Assembly (NCBI RefSeq): GCF_003144195.1
Contig: NW_020290051.1
Location: 1-64,000 of the forward strand
DNA from: Ceraceosorus guamensis
Lineage: Eukaryota; Basidiomycota; Exobasidiomycetes; Ceraceosorales; Ceraceosoraceae
Direction: 5' to 3'
Length of the DNA: 64,000 nucleotides
In this document: positions 10,222 to 24,141 of the stretch, piece after piece
Numbering within the stretch: the stretch's first letter is position 1
Layout: each line of letters starts with the position of its first letter
Program-made: the position numbers and the translations under genes
Notes under the pieces: generated by a model
What the model saw: only the letters and a program-made list of their open reading frames with translations
Told to the model about the DNA's origin: nothing
Database searches by the model: none

Positions 10222-13189
10222 GGTGCCTTTTTGATGATGTTTGGGGCAGAGCACGGGTGACTGCTGATGGAGTCACGAGCTTAGCCTAGAGGCGCGTTAG
10301 GGAGTGCCAGCAGATCAGACTGCACCAAGGTGATGGTGGCGGGAAAGAAAATGGCTACTACTAGAGGCTAGCAGTCCAAAGGGGCGTGCTTTAGCTGTGA
10401 CTGGCACCCACGAGCAAGGCGGAAGCGATCGAGTCTGCACAAGATCCGAACTGATAAAACATGCCCCGGCCGACGGACCGAGGCGCAGACTCTCCACGCT
10501 CGACTCGGAAGAGCCTTGTGACAAGGGCTGCTGCGAAGGGACCCTCTTTCCTTGTGCTGCTGCTGCTGCTGCTGCTGCTGCAAGAAGAAAGAGCTTGCTG
10601 GCACAGTAAGCAGGAGGGAGGGCATGGGCCCGGACACTTCTGGTACGGCCTTGAGCATACGCTGTGCAGTCGCACGATTGTCCGAAGGGTCAAGAGCAGT
10701 CATCATCAGCAGACGATCAACAGCAATTGCTGAGTGCACTCGGCGTAATCAAGCGCGCTGCTGCGTGCTGGATGGCGTACGTGCAGTTTGAGTGCAGCCT
10801 TGTAGCAGCCGCGAGGTAGGTTTGTTGGGTCACTTGCCGCGGCGCAGCTAGCCGGCCTACTCACGACTGTATATAGACAAAGTTTCAACATTTATTTACG
10901 GTTGTGGGGTGCGATCAAATAATACAACACACCGTCCTGCCTCGATCGGCATCCATTCATTGATTGATGAGACGTCGGGCAAAGCTATGCCCGACGACTG
11001 CATGTGTGGACGAGTGCGCTCAACGTACAGAGTCTTGAGTCATGACACACAGCAGTCGTCACGAGTACGTGTGCCGTGGTGCTCGATCAAGTTTGGGTCA
11101 GCTGCATGCGACGTACCGTAGAGGTCGTGCTTCTTGCACCGCGCCTCTTCCGGTTGATGTCTCTCTCACCTCTCACCACAATGTGAATCACGAATAGGGC
11201 TATATGCACGCAAAGCTTCAAAGCGCAGCATTCGTGATTTGTATTCTGCCTTCAAGCAACGCTACAACTCACCCTCTTCTGACTCGAGTTCCATCAGCCA
11301 TTACATTATTGACCACAAACGGACAAAGCTCTGCGCCTGCGTGCCGAACCCGAGTCGCGAACATGTATATAGTCAGTCTGAGTAGTAGTAGTCACGAGTA
11401 GTCACGAGTGCTGTACGGATGGATGGACGCATGCGGTACCGGTGCATTACAGTACGTGACGTGCTGCTGAGCGCGCGCGGACAAACATGTCTCGCGTGTC
11501 CGTGATGCCACGCCAGACAGACAGCTAGCTAGTCACACAGCCAATCACGAATGGTGCATTCAAGATTCGCATAGATCGATCATGGAGTCCTCATTCTTGC
11601 GATTGGTTGTTGTTGATCGGATCATCATAGCGATGGACGCAACTGTCTTTTAACGCTTGACGCGTCCTGCTGCTCAATTTCCCGCCATGACGCCGATCCG
11701 ACCGCTTACGTGTCTCGCTTCGTGTTGGCCAATCTTGAACCCAGTTAAGCCAGCTAGCTAGCTGTGCGTCGAGTGTAAAGTATGATGCGGTCGGCAGGGA
11801 CCGGCCCGGCTGGCCCTCTGTAAGAGCCGAGATAGGCCTTGCAATTAAGAAGGCTATTATATACAGTACTCGGTCTGCAGCTCGCTCGACTCAACGTCTC
11901 GATCTCGCGTTAAACTAGCACTAGCACAAGGCACGGCCATCGTGGGGGCATATGCATGGTCATCCCTTTCCTGTCTGACAGACAGCTTACCGCCCTAGCT
12001 CACTTGCACGCAACGAATCCTCGCAAATCTCACGATCGATTTGCCTTTCCAATCAGAAAGAAATCGCAAGTTTAACACAGTACTCGCATCGCCTTCAAGC
12101 CACACACGGCCCCGGCCTGGACAGTACCGGTACGCGTGACTGACTGCGCGCACCCCTTAGCAACACACAGCTGCATGGCCGGCTCGCTCGCTCGCTGCAC
12201 ACAGCAGCAGCTGGGGCACGCAAGCAAGCAAGCAAGCAAGCCCTCAAGTCTTAGCGTGGGAAAATGATGAGATTTCCTTCCTGTTGGCGCGCAGAGGGGC
12301 CGGGGGGTGGAAGGGGGGGCAGAAGTCCCGAGCAGGCGGAACGCAGCTGCTTGTGCATGCTGGAGGCCTTTTGTAAAGCCTGTAATGTAGCTGTCTGTCT
12401 GTCTGTGGCTTTTTCGTGTGTGGTTTTGAACCCATGCAGCAGCAGCAGCAGCAGCGCAGTGGCACTTGGCCAGTTGGGCCTTCCTTGGTCGGCGGTGCCT
12501 GCCTGCCTGCCTGCATGCATGCATGGCAAACTTCGCATCATTCGTGATTGACATTCATTGCCGATTCCTACGAGCGCACCCGCCCGCCTGATGGCCCCAA
12601 CATGCATGCTCGCTCGCACGTACGCGAACCCAATCTATAGACGCACACACAACAAGACAGACGGGGATAGCGCCCACCTTTGCCCTTGCGGAATCTATAG
12701 CTATCTAGCAGGCAATCATCACGAATGTGAGGCAGCAAGGCACCACCCTTCTCGCCACTGTGGCTCGTCCGCATCACGGCGAACCTGGATGCCGAAACTT
12801 GATAGAGTGCGCGATCAAGTACGTGCAGCTAGTTGAAATCACCCACGGTGGAAAAGAGGAGCAGTGTTTCGATAGCGTGTCGAAGAGCTCAAGCTGAAAG
12901 TCCATCACATCCCAACAAGTGGTGTACAGTCTTTCGAAATTGGACAGTGGTCTACGAGTACAGCGTCTGGACGTTGGAAAGGTCTAGAAAAAGGAGCGTG
13001 CTTCAAAAAAGAGTGTGGGTCCGGGTCGGTGCGAGGGTTGGGGAGGTTGCCCGGATTGGCTTAGAGCCAGGTGCTTGCGAATTTCGTCTCCGTCCAGGAT
13101 GTGCAGTCAGACGGCCAGCGCATTTCCGCAGACGAGTGCGCGTTCCGTAAAGAGAAAGATGCGATCACAATACATCCTAGAGCGGTCTT
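10222..13189. other. 3-kb gene-poor spacer
   Basis: No supported gene. The open frames are shadows of low-complexity repeats: TGC runs, (CAAG)n near 12221-12240, CAGCAG near 12437-12454, CCTG/CATG runs near 12500-12526. ACGA[A/C]TC-type words recur (for example near 11190, 11237, 11392, 11402, 11546 and 12541). The right end is the 3' flank of the F-box gene. Confidence 0.6.
10555..10581. repeat. (TGC)9 tract in spacer
   Basis: Nine perfect TGC units upstream of the elongase gene. It creates apparent Leu/Cys or Gln/Ser runs in several frames, which are not genes. Confidence 0.95.
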
Positions 13190-16100
13190 CTACAGCGGTC
13201 TGAGCCAGATCTCGCCCGGTCGAGAGCGCTCGCGAAGTATCTATCGAGGAGCGGTAGAGAGAGCGTCGAATGAGCCGAGAGCACAGCGCATGGAATATCG
13301 ACCGACGTCTCCTGCCAACTCACCATCCACGCAGAAGTGGTCTCCACCTTTGCGCCCTGCGCATCACGTGTAGCAGGCGGCTCAAACTTGGCATTTGTCC
13401 TTCCAGCCTCGTTGATGACGCAAGCGAGTAGAGCAGCTCTCGAGGCCGGTGTAGCCGTAGGTCCGGCGCATCTCGCAATGAGCGCCTTGGCATGTTCGCT
13501 GGTTCCTTCCGTTTCGATGACCAGTCTACAAAGAGCGTGCCCAAAAAAGAGCCACGGTCAGAAACTTCCGAAAGAGGCAAGGCAATGTACGAAAAATGTA
13601 GAAGTACCCACCGGCCGTGCCAGCCCTCGTCTACCACTTGCAGACCTTCATCCGAAATGATTTGTCCTCCAGTAACATTTACCGCCGCTCGATAGAGCCA
13701 CTTGGCTACCCTATAACGGCCGTGCGGCGTCGTGGTCTCAATGTGATCTTGCACAAGGCGCATAGAGCTCAAGAGCGCATCTCTCCAAGGCAGGATATCC
13801 AAGTAGCACACTGGACTACCGCTCGAGCTTCGCAAGACGTTGTGAAAGTACGAAGGCGGGAAGAGCAGAACGTTGCACCAAGACTGTTGTGGAGCGGCAT
13901 TGCGCGCGTCAGCACGCTCGCTCATCGCTGATCGGTGCGTGCGTAAAGAAAAAAACTCACAGGTAAATGACCAGCAGGGTCGTAGGCGTAGGACAGGTCG
14001 CGCAAGTATTGACCGTCAAAGATGAGTTTGCCAGCATTCAGCTCGTCACCCACGGCCGTATTCCAGACAATATCGCCGCGCAGCAAGGCCTTGTCCCACA
14101 CTCCAGATCTGTACATCTGAGCTTCGCACAGGCCAAGCTCAGAGTCGCTCATCCAGCCGGCAGGATCGGCAGTGGGCACCCAAACCCTGTAGTGAGCAGC
14201 TCTTCCTGGCTTCCAAGGCGATACGAGCTGAGCTTGCGCAGAGGAAAGGGAACGCTCCACGACGGGCGCATTGCCATTGCTGTTGGGGCTCGAGGATGGT
14301 GAAGTGGCAGTCTGGTTCGAATCCGGGACGGGCGAAAGTTTCTGCGTTGCTGCCGAGCGGGGTATACTGAATCGAGGCTGGAGTCGAAGACGTGCCAGCA
14401 CGCGATTGTACGCTCTGACAGTCGCAAGAGCGAGTCTAGGGATGGAGGGGTCCAGAGTTCGACGATCAGAAATGTATTGCTGCGCAACAGCCGCATACTC
14501 GGGGGCAACATCGTGGCTGAGCAAAAAAGCTTCGCAGTCGGACAGGCTGAGTGGGAGCGGATCCACCGGAGGCTGATCGCGTCGAGTAGGCTGCCATGTG
14601 CGATAGCCCATGGGTGCGAGGAAACGCCGCAGCGTGACTTCTCGCCCAGCTAGCTGTCCCAATGTCTGACGAATGGAAGAGCACGTCTGATGCAGAGCTT
14701 TCACGTCCGCAAAGTCCAAGTGGTCCACCAGCCTCGCGATCACATCGGGCGTCGTTCGCGTCCAAATGTGCTCTCCAAGGTCAGAGAACCACCGCTCTTC
14801 CGTCGTCTCTACCAGACCATCGTCTTCCTCTTCTTCAATTTCTTCCTCTGCTCGCTGTTGCAAAGGCGAGGTAGAGCTGCCTTCCGACCCAGCAATGCTC
14901 ATCGGCGGGGTGTGCGCATCTGTCTGGTACCGGCCCTTGCCTTTACCTCGCGAACCTCGCTGACCATTCTCATCCGTACTGTCTCTTGGCCGCAGAACTA
15001 CGTACTGCACGCATCTGCGGTGAGATACGGCCAGAGCGGGATCTGCAGTTCCAGCGCAGCTCCATCCCACTCCGAAAGTCTTGGCTGGTTTGCTCATCGT
15101 TTGCCTGTCTTTTCGAGGCTGACCTGCAGCAAGTCTAGCTTGTGTCTCTTGCATGCTCAGCTGGACGACTTCTTGGACGTGGCCCTCTGAACGAGGCGAC
15201 AGCGGTGCAGTCTGTCCGCGTGACCCTTTCGCTACAGCTCTATTAAAGCGTGAAGTGGTGCGCTTCATCTTCTTTGGCTTTGCATCTTGCGGAGAAGTGG
15301 CGGTGCCGTTCACCCCCACGACCCGAATTTGACGCTCGCCGGCGGGCGGCTGGAACGAGACGCTGGGGGCATGCGGAGCATCGCTCTCGGTCTGTGTAGC
15401 ACCACGCTTTGCGATGGGTCTGGGAGCAGCAGCGTCCTGCGTAGTCGTTGCAGACGCTGATCTGCGCAATGTTGCATCTCTAGGACCCGAAGCGCTTGGC
15501 GGATGTGGTCCTCGCGCGGGAGATTTTGGTGGTGCGGCCAAGACGGAGGCCGAATTTTGCTTGCGCAGACGTTCCTCGCGCGCAGCTAGCGCAGCCAGAC
15601 GACCGCGTTCCTGCACTGCAGCAGCATCCATTTGCGCTTGCTCCATCTCCAAGCGGTGCACGAGTTCTCTCTGCATCTGCTCCCTTTCAAGCTTCTCCTT
15701 GTCTGCCTTTCGCTGCTCAGCTGCTATTCTCCTGGCCTCTTCTGCTCGAGCGGACGACTCTTGCTCCCTGGCGTCCCTTTCGAAGCGCTTCGACAACCTG
15801 CCTGAATCACTCTTGGGCTTGATCAAGCTCGCGCGATCCGGTTTGGTAGGTCCGACTGCACCCTGACTAGATCGCCTGTCCTTGCTTTTGGCATTCATCG
15901 TAGGCGGAGAGCTCACGTTGGGTGAGGTGCTGCCCGGCATAGAGCTATCGCGCTTCTTGGAAGAGTGCTGCTTTGCCAGCAATTGGGCTTCTGTCGCGCG
16001 CGGTCGCTCAACTTCAGCTCGAGGACTTCGCTTGGAAGCCGACTGAACAAGCTGAGGTTGAGCATCTCCAAGAGGCAGAGATCGTGAGGATTCTCGTCTC

Positions 16101-16852
16101 GATGCGAGTGGGTGCTGCGCGGGCAAGGCTTGCTTGGGACTAGCGCCTTTGGGCATGGGCGGCGGCAAAATCGAGTCCATTGTCTTGGGTGCGGACCCCT
16201 TCATGGCGGGCTGAGATACAGAATTGCGAAGACTGCGCCTGTTTGAAGGAGAGGATGGAGCAGCAGCAGGCATGCCAGGGGATCGCTCGACTGGAACTTG
16301 AGCAGCGACGAGCCCGTTCGGCGTTGGACTATGACTTTGCAGATGGGCCTGCGCGCGCATCTCTGGTGAAGAAGAGGGAGAGTCTCTAGCCGTGGCAAAG
16401 GAAGCTGCCGGAGAAAAGGCCGGTCGAGGGAATACTGCGGTCTGGAAATTGTCATTGATTCTGGTCGGCGATGGCGGGGCTGGAGCGTGCACATGCATCC
16501 GAACTGCCTGCTGAGAAGCCAAGTTGGGCGGTGGGGAGTACTTCATCAACCTGCTTCCTTGATGAGCAGAAGAAGGAAGCGTGCTGCTCTTGTTCCACGC
16601 GCCCGTGCGCGGTGCGAAGTTGTTATCGGCCGTAGCCCTCTTGGTAGCATCATGTATGAGATTGTCGAAGTCGAATCCGCTGAATCGAATGTCTGGCATG
16701 GTGTTGGAGTGCGCTGGAGGTCTGGGTGTGCCAAAGTCCCGCTGCTGGTGAGTGGGCATGGGAGGGGCCATCGCGGGCGGTGCTTCGTGACCTTCGCGCT
16801 TGGCCCGATCCTCGCCGAACGACTTGCGACGCATCAAGCGTAAAGCCTTCAT
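13190..16852 (-). CDS. Large F-box-type protein conserved in basidiomycetes
   Basis: Four exons: 16852-13961, 13883-13612, 13525-13324 and 13240-13190 (1138 aa). Residues 1 to ~690 are disordered, rich in Ser/Pro/Arg, with a Glu/Arg coiled-coil-like stretch (about 340-430). At ~695-745 a degenerate F-box is visible (TPDVIARLVDHLDFADVKAL, then HQTCSSIRQTL). The C-terminal ~250 residues carry blocks I associate with basidiomycete F-box proteins: GKLIFDGQYLRDLSYAYDP, GHLPSWCN, FPPSYFHNV, YLDILPW, LVIETEGTSEHAKAL, and the final LRERSRPGEIWLRPL. By analogy it could be a substrate receptor of an SCF ubiquitin ligase; this is inference, as the F-box is divergent. The ATG at 16852 (MKALRLMRRKSF) is chosen because the frame extends upstream only with non-ATG codons. 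Exons 2-4 are mutually in frame and end at a TAG. Confidence 0.7.
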
Positions 16853-19800
16853 GTTGGAGAAGATGTCGAGTTGGGAGTTCAAAGGTGCGTCGTAAAAAGT
16901 GAGGACGTTTGGGGAGGCGGACGTTTGGCTAGGGTGCGTACGCCGCCATATGTACGGCTGGAAAAGCTGCGATCCTTGTATGGTCTTCCAGGCGTCCTCT
17001 CACGTTGAGGCGTCACTAGACCGAAGTTCGGACGAGGATCAAGCTGACGTGTGGCCGGAATGGGCCATGTGATGAGAAGAGTGTTTGTTGACGTGCGATA
17101 AGATGCCGCCGCCGCCGCCGACGAAGGCGTTGGCGAGAGTGATTGTGTTGAACGTTGGCGATGCCGACAGGCTGTTCAGGGCAACCAGCACAGCTGACGT
17201 CCGATATTTGACGTCTCGAGAGCTGAACAAAGAGCCGGACAAAAGACCGGACGAGGAAGTAAAGCTTCACAAGACGGGCCGCAGATCGTGAAAGGTAAAA
17301 GAGAATCAAAGGATGGTGAGTGTATGCGCACGAGCCGTTGCGTCACAGTGTCACGAAAAAAAAAAAAAGAAAAGGAGAGTGGTATGGCAATCTTCGTTGT
17401 CGATGAGGTTCAATGAATTGCGCCAGGGCGTACCGTAATGAATGGCGATCCGACGTTGTACATGCTGATACCCGACGGGCCGTGCGATGTGGAGAGGGGG
17501 GGGTGGTTGTCTTTTGGCATGCAGCAGGGCCAGGATTCACGATTGCTCACTCAGATTTCGGAGGGTCAAAGGACGTTCATAGAAAGAGGCCTCTATGAGA
17601 CGCTGCATGGCTAGCTAGGCGTACGTAGCCCACAGCAGCGGCGAGGCGAAGGGGAGAGGTGCATACAATATCAAGTCACAATCGTGAATTCAAGCGTCTC
17701 TGCAGACGGTCTCATGTCTGGTCTCACAGCGACTCGTCGCTGAAAAGAGTCGTGAGTCGCAAGTGATCAGAATGTGAATGTGAGGCTTGAAGTGGATGCG
17801 CGCGAGCCGATGCAATGAATTAATAATGACTGATCAATTTGATTCTCATCGAGATTCACGCACCGAAGCGCGAAGCCACCGGCGGCGGCCGTGCGGTATA
17901 GCGCAGATACGCACCTCGGTAGCAAATCTCAGCTTGCCTGCATGCCTGCTGCTGCCGTATGCACGCAACTCACGACTCGAGCGAGCGAGCGAGGGAATGC
18001 CATGCAGCAGGCAGCGACAGGGCGCACAGACCGAGTTGGCAGACCGCGAGGGTGATCATGCAGCTGCCCAAAAGGACCCTCCCCTCATGCTATATGATGC
18101 TAGCTTGGATGACCGACTAGCTAGCTAGCTCGCAGCAAGATCGTCTATTGTGATTCAGATGCGTCGCCTAGAACGATGACTCACTTGGACCAAATCGTGA
18201 ATCGTGAATACTCGCACGCGCTGCTACGATGTCCTTGACTGCTATAGCTGATGTACGCATGATGCAACTTTGGCTGCTTGCCCTGCATCCGCCATCAGAC
18301 GGACCTCGTGGACGCGGGCAGAGCAGAAGCACGTACGAAGAAAGAGAGGGTGCCGCCACTCGCGACTCGCACTCGCATTGTGATTCGCATTCGGTGCTTT
18401 CCACTCTTTGTCCCGCGAAGATCCTTCTGTTCATTCCATGCGCATGCAAAAATGCGAATCACTACGCACGACTGCAGCGCAAGATGAAGCTCTTGGAGTG
18501 AAAGCGGCACAACTCTGTCCACACGTCTTGCACTGTGACTGCTTACTTCAGATGCAGCCTCACCAGCAAGGAATCGTATCACTCCTTCCTTGGACGCGTG
18601 GCATGCAGACGAGGAGCGAGCCGGGGTAGGTACAGTGTGAGTCACTACTCTGAGTGCGTTCCCAGCAGCTCTCACGAGTGCTTGCAGCAGCGACATGCAG
18701 ATGCCCTACTGCGTTCCCCTCTAATCGCCGAATGCCGAACACAGATCGCACCGGAGGACCGGTCACCGAAGCGATAAAGGTACGGCATGCCAGCCAGGGT
18801 CTCAGTGCAGTGTGAGTGTCAGAGCTCGGTCATAGATCATCAATCAATGCGAATGAATGGATGCCATCGCATCACCAGACCCTGCGATCTGGACGTTCAA
18901 GACACATTTGAGAACCTCCCCCCCCCCGAGTCTGATTTTGATCATCCCTAGAGTTCGCGCAGAAATGATGTCTGTGATTCCACAAATGGGAATGTTTGAG
19001 CCTATCAAGAAAGCAATTGTCGCCCAGCCGCTCAATCTTCGTTCACAGACGCAATGCCACCAGCGCATCCGAAATAAAAATTGCATTCTCAACAACTTCA
19101 GCCGGCAATGCAAGCAGCAAGCAGGTCGAGCGAGCGACCGAGCGACCATCTCCGCCTCTGTTGTATCTCGCTTGCCATTCACGATTGGATGCGTCTGCCT
19201 GCCTGCCTGCCCACAAATGTCTCTCTCTCATCACTCTCTTCTCCCTCTGGCATCCCCAATCCCAGCCGGACAACTTGCGACTTGTGTCGGAGCTGCATGG
19301 CCCCTGCTCCTAGCATCTGATCCCGATCGGTGCTTGGAATATCTTTTCTCGGCATGCGAGCAGACCCACGTTGATGAGTGTGAGTAGTACTGCATGGGAC
19401 CCGGGAGCAGAAAGAAGGATATGACTCAGCGTGAACGGATTACAAGCGCGTGACTCAAGACTCACGACTGTTGTGGCTGCACACTAGACAGCGGACGTGC
19501 GCGTACGTGTAATTGTGAATTCGCCTGTGCAAGTCTTGCAGTGTGAGTCTAGAATAAGTCGTGCCGGGGCGGCGCCAAATTCGATCGCGCGCAAGGAATT
19601 CTTAGAAAGGTTAACTTGGTCGGAGTTTTGCATGGTTCTTGAAAGGTGGACTGCAATGGCTGGCTATATACAGCCCGTAGCCTCGCGGGCTGGCTTGAAT
19701 GCGCAAAATCACGAACGCGATCGAATGCAACGCGCGAGTTCTTCATGCCGCGCCGCCGCCTACCATCACACCCATGCAGGCAACAGCGCAGTGTGTGTTT

Positions 19801-21320
19801 TCCTCCGAGACGTGCGTCCGCCATCACTCAGTGACTCACCAGCACTCACACGCTGTCATGCACCCACCCAGCATGCCCACGCAATCGTCATGCATCGCGG
19901 GGCACGACGTGTCGCGTCTTCGCGTCACACATTTTCGCGCGCGACGCGCCTCACATTGTTCATGCACGTGTCGGCCGTGAAAGAAGGCGGCTAAGAGGGG
20001 TGCGCGTTGTTCTTTCGAGGAAGACCTGGCATGGGAATCGTGAATCGTGGAAGCTATAGTGATCGAGGCGCTAATTAAGCTATATAGCTAGCTGCTTAAT
20101 TGCTTGTTTGCTTGCTGCATTCAAAATTGATGGCTGATCTATGCTCAGCTAGGCTGGCCCCTCTCTCTGACAGGACTTCTTTTGGACCCCGCTTTGTAGC
20201 TCATGCAGCGACCCTTGCGATTAGCGACCCTGGTTCTTGCGCTACGCTGCGATGTCTTCTCGCTCACTGGGCCACTTCGATCATGAGCGGTCGCGAGTAA
20301 GTGTGACCTGGTAAGGAGTCCAAGTGGTGAGTAATCTATCTGCACCGTGTCCGACAGACAGCACGTGCGTAGGGGAGTCACGATCCACCATTCGTGAATC
20401 ACGTGAATGATGTATTGGGCAAGAGAGCCGGCAATGCGGGGCACCGTACCGCGTCATCCAGCATCGCGCCGGATTCGCGACTGGACACACACATCAACCA
20501 GCTCGATCCGGTCCATGTTACGCGCGCACCCCCCCACGACGTCAGAATCGCAAGTCGCAATAACAGCATATATGCATCACAAAACAACACAACAACCTGT
20601 TCATGCCCGCAATCCCCCCACCCCGAAATCTTGCGCTCTTCTGTTGGGCAGGAGGACTGGCATGACTGTAAAGGCGCTGCTGCCTGACGATTGGAGCGGC
20701 CCAGACAGACGTGCTTTCTACAAAGCTTCTAGCACCTACACCTCGCGATCCGCAATACGAATCTTGCATCCGCTCAGCATCGAATCTTCTTTCCCCCGCG
20801 GGTGGGGCCGGAAAAACAAGAGCCAAGATGCTTCAAGGTGAAGAGGGAGCGCCTCGAGTTCCGAGGGGCAAAATTTTCGACTTGTTCTCACCATTCACAA
20901 AGCGCATTCCCTCTGATCTTCTCGCTCAATCTGCGCTCATGCCCCCCCCCCCACTAATCTGCTGAGCCGCTTCGCGCTCTCCCCGAATCAGGACTCTTTC
21001 ACATCCACGTTCATCAGTCATGCTCCGACTTGCAACGATTGCATGGCATTATGACGCTTCTCTTTTTTGTTTGTTTTTTTTTTTTTTTGTGGATCTAGCG
21101 CCACCGTGCTCTGCCGTGCTCTTTGTTCTCTTTTCTCGCATTGTCTTTTCTCTTTCTTTTCTTTTCTTTTTCATTTTTTTTTTTTTGGCCCTTGCCAATG
21201 GGTCGGTACGAAGCGCGCGCGCGCGGGGGAAAAAGGTGGACTCTTTGAAATGGCGGCACCTCTTGCCTTCTCGTGCTCGTCGTACACGAGCGAGCACAAC
21301 ACCTCTCGAGAGCAGGCGGC
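16853..21320. other. 4.5-kb gene-poor spacer
   Basis: Between two genes read on the minus strand. I find no protein family in any frame. There are many simple repeats (AGCTAGCTAGCT near 18116-18130, CTGC repeats near 19196-19211, T runs near 21071-21091 and 21174-21186) and many ACGAATC/ACGACTC-type words (near 17535, 17690, 17750, 18195, 19184, 19457, 20038 and 20392). The first 150-200 bp left of 17000 is promoter of the F-box gene. Short real genes or non-coding RNAs cannot be excluded. Confidence 0.55.
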
Positions 21321-23490
21321 TCAATAAGCGAATTCGTTTTCCAAAAGTCTGCTTACCTCTGCATCATCCTCGTCCTCATCGTCGCGCGCGTCCCTCTTTT
21401 CATCTTTGTGCTCATCCGCATCTCGACTGTCGTCCTCCTCCTCCTCATCTTCCTCTTGCTCGCTCTCGCTGTCGCTCGCGCTGTCCACCTCGCTCTCCTC
21501 CTCCTCCTCCTCTTCATCCTCATCAAACCCAATAAAGTCCTTCTGCGCAGTAAAATCCCTTGCTCTTCGTTTCGCAGGTCTGAAGCTCAATCCGCGCGCT
21601 TCCTGCTCCTCCTGTTCGAGCTCATGCGCATCCACTCGCGCTCGTCTTTTACGCGCATTGTCCGCGCCTTCGGCCGGAGGATCCAAAGCGGCCGCATCGT
21701 CCCTGAAGAAAATGTCGTCATCATCTCGAGACCCACGCTTCTCTCCAAACTCGTCGAGTGCGTTCACAACGCGCGCTTCTCCCTCTACGATCGGTGCCCT
21801 GATCACATGCCACAATCTGCACCCCTTTGTTTCGCACTTGCCATGCTTGGCGAAAGCGGGGCATTCCCACGTATGCCTCTCTGCGCACTGTATACCCCTT
21901 TCGCACCAGCCCAGACTCGAAAAGTCTTGACAGATGGGCGCGTCGGGTCCGCTGATCTGCTGCGTATGCGTATAAGGACACGACTCGCCGTTCCTGCACG
22001 TCCTCGAGCGCAGGTAGTGGACGCAGTGCGGCGAACGGTGCTCCGAAGGAGTGTGCGATAACAAGCAGGTACCCGTGGGAAGCTTGCAGCCCCCCGGCCG
22101 CAACGCTCGAGGACATAACGCTCGTTTGTTGGAGTCGTGCGCGAAAGAGCAAGACAGACCTCGTTTGCATTGACCTGCGCGAGACGGGGTGGGCAGAAAG
22201 GAGGAAAGGAGCGGTGGTCCGGGAGGAGTGTCCCGAACGCAAGGATGAGACAAAGCATCTTGAAAAAAAGACGAAAAGGTCGGCGCACATCACACGACAG
22301 CTCGACGCACCTGTCTTGGTGTAGTAGGTGCAAAGACCTCTTGGTTCCGACTTGAGCGCCTTGGATCCTTGCGGATCTTCGCCAGCAGGACGTTTGCTAC
22401 GCAAACAGCCGCGTAATCTAAGTTTCGTCGCACACGCACGCAAGACGACATGCGCGCATATGCTCACCGATGTTGCTCCCTGCTTGCCACTTCCTGACCA
22501 AGCCTTTCCATGCGCGCCAACAATCGTCTGCGCACCTTTCCCTGCTTCTTGGCAGCTTTGGCTTCCCTTTTCTGCTTTTTAAGCTCGGCATACTCGGCAG
22601 AGATGAGGTTGCCACCTTTGGTCCTGACAAATCCTTGGCCATCCACACTTGCTCGCATGGGAGTCGATTGATCCGATTCGAGCATGCTGCCGTCGGAGCT
22701 TGTGCTAGCGGAAGGCTGGGCTTGAGAGGTTGAAGCTGAAAGATGTGCGTGGGTCGCTTGATTGCTGACATCAGATCGACCGGCACTCTTGACCAACTTT
22801 GTCCCAGTCGAATCAAAGGTAAAGGTGACTCCATCAATGATGACTTCCCCCATCTTTGCTCCTCTTCGCACGTCTGCTTGTCGAGGTTGTGGCGCAACGG
22901 CGGTGGCGGCGGCAGATGAAGAGGCGCCTCTGCCCCTGCCTCGCGAGGTGACACCACGAGGTGTTGCTCGACCGCGCGGGACGTACGATGGGGCGTGCCA
23001 TGCCCTTAGTGGAGCACGTACCGACGAGGCATTCCACGAAGGGGTAGACTGAGCAGCGGTACGACGGTGACAGAGAAGCTGAGCGATGTGTGGCAGCATA
23101 CACTCACGTGCTATTCGATGTCGATGCGAGCGATCTGACAGGGACAGGTGCCGGCGTGGTTGCGAAGCTGCTGGTGGATGCGGGTGCTGATGCTGATGCT
23201 GGTGCTGGTGCTGGTGCGGTGGCAGATAAGCCGATAGGCGTGGTGACCAGACTACTGGTCGAAGTCACAGATGAGGTGTGATCAGGAGTCGAGGAGTGAA
23301 GTATGAGCGAGCGATTCTTGTGCGCCGTTGCAGACCTGCCTCTGGACGCTCCTCTGCCTCTGCTTGAGCCTCTGCCTGCATACGAAGAGCTGCTGGCGAA
23401 AGATGACCGGCTAGGTGCATGTCTATGAGACTCTATGGCTCCTGATAGGGCAGCTATTTGCGCCAAGAGGGCCGCATTGTCGTCCGACAT
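21321..23490 (-). CDS. Five-CCCH zinc-finger protein, ZC3H3/Red5-like
   Basis: Likely nuclear RNA-binding protein; ZC3H3 and S. pombe Red5 act with poly(A) machinery, mRNA export or exosome-linked decay. Four exons: 23490-23108, 23004-22468, 22396-22311 and 22174-21321 (619 aa). The N-terminus is Ser/Gly/Arg-rich. A conserved pre-finger block reads VIIDGVTFTFDSTGTKLVK, then FVRTKGGNLIS and a Lys-rich helix. Five tandem fingers follow from residue ~329: CX8CX5CX3H, CX8CX6CX3H, CX8CX5CX3H, CX8CX5CX3H and CX8CX4CX3H. The tail is an acidic Glu/Asp run ending LLENEFAY. The first finger is split by the 136-bp intron 22175-22310. The acceptor of exon 2 (CTAAG) is chosen for frame and is the least certain junction. 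The start ATG at 23490 is clear. Confidence 0.82.
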
Positions 23491-23868
23491 GAAACCGAGC
23501 AGGGTGTTGTGAAAGGCAAGCTATATATGGAAGGGTGCGAGTGACTGGCCAGGCTGGTTTGGATGCGCACTTCTTTGTTCGAGATTGGCCCTGCGATGGA
23601 TCGTCGTCGCGAGTACAGAATCTTGAATGAGGACATGGACGTACGTGAGCGGTGTGAACCACGACTCGACTGTGAGTCGAAGTGCTCAGCACGCCCGGAG
23701 ACAAATGCTGGTGCTGATGAGGTTTGTTTTGAAGTGGTGAAAGGGCCGCGGCGGGCGGCGGCGCCCCTTTCCATGGTTGCTGTTGCATGTGCTGCTGCTA
23801 TAGCTGGGGACCGACTTTTGAGTGCATGCGTGGATCAGCCTCTGTCCTGATGCAACGCTGATCTGTGT

Positions 23869-23874
23869 CACGTG
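23869..23874. promoter_or_regulatory. CACGTG box in CCCH/apyrase promoter region
   Basis: Sits in GTCACGTGAC, a perfect 10-bp palindrome, 379 bp upstream of the CCCH-gene start. The sequence resembles a Cbf1/bHLH site; function is inferred. Confidence 0.4.
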
Positions 23875-24141
23875 ACCAAGCATTGCCGAATGGCGTGGGC
23901 CGCACCAAATTTCAAATCAAGAATTTGAGATTCATGGTTCAAATTGAATACCTCTATGTGAATCTTGCAACAATCTGAATCTTGCATTATCCACCTGAAT
24001 CGAAACAGTTGTGACCCTTGACTGATGGATACAATTATGACTTTACACCGACAGTGTTCACAAAAGGAGGCTCGCGATTGAGCAATATGTCAAGCCCACG
24101 ACTCGTGATGGAGTCATGCGAGTGAGAATGACCGCGACGCG

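Noticed and set aside
12072-12554. 160-codon open frame on the minus strand
   Set aside because: Built on CAG, CAAG and CCTG simple repeats with equally long frames on both strands. No conserved motif.
20407-20841. 144-codon open frame on the plus strand
   Set aside because: No recognisable domain, no leader, no splice partners, and competing frames overlap it. Not supportable as a gene.
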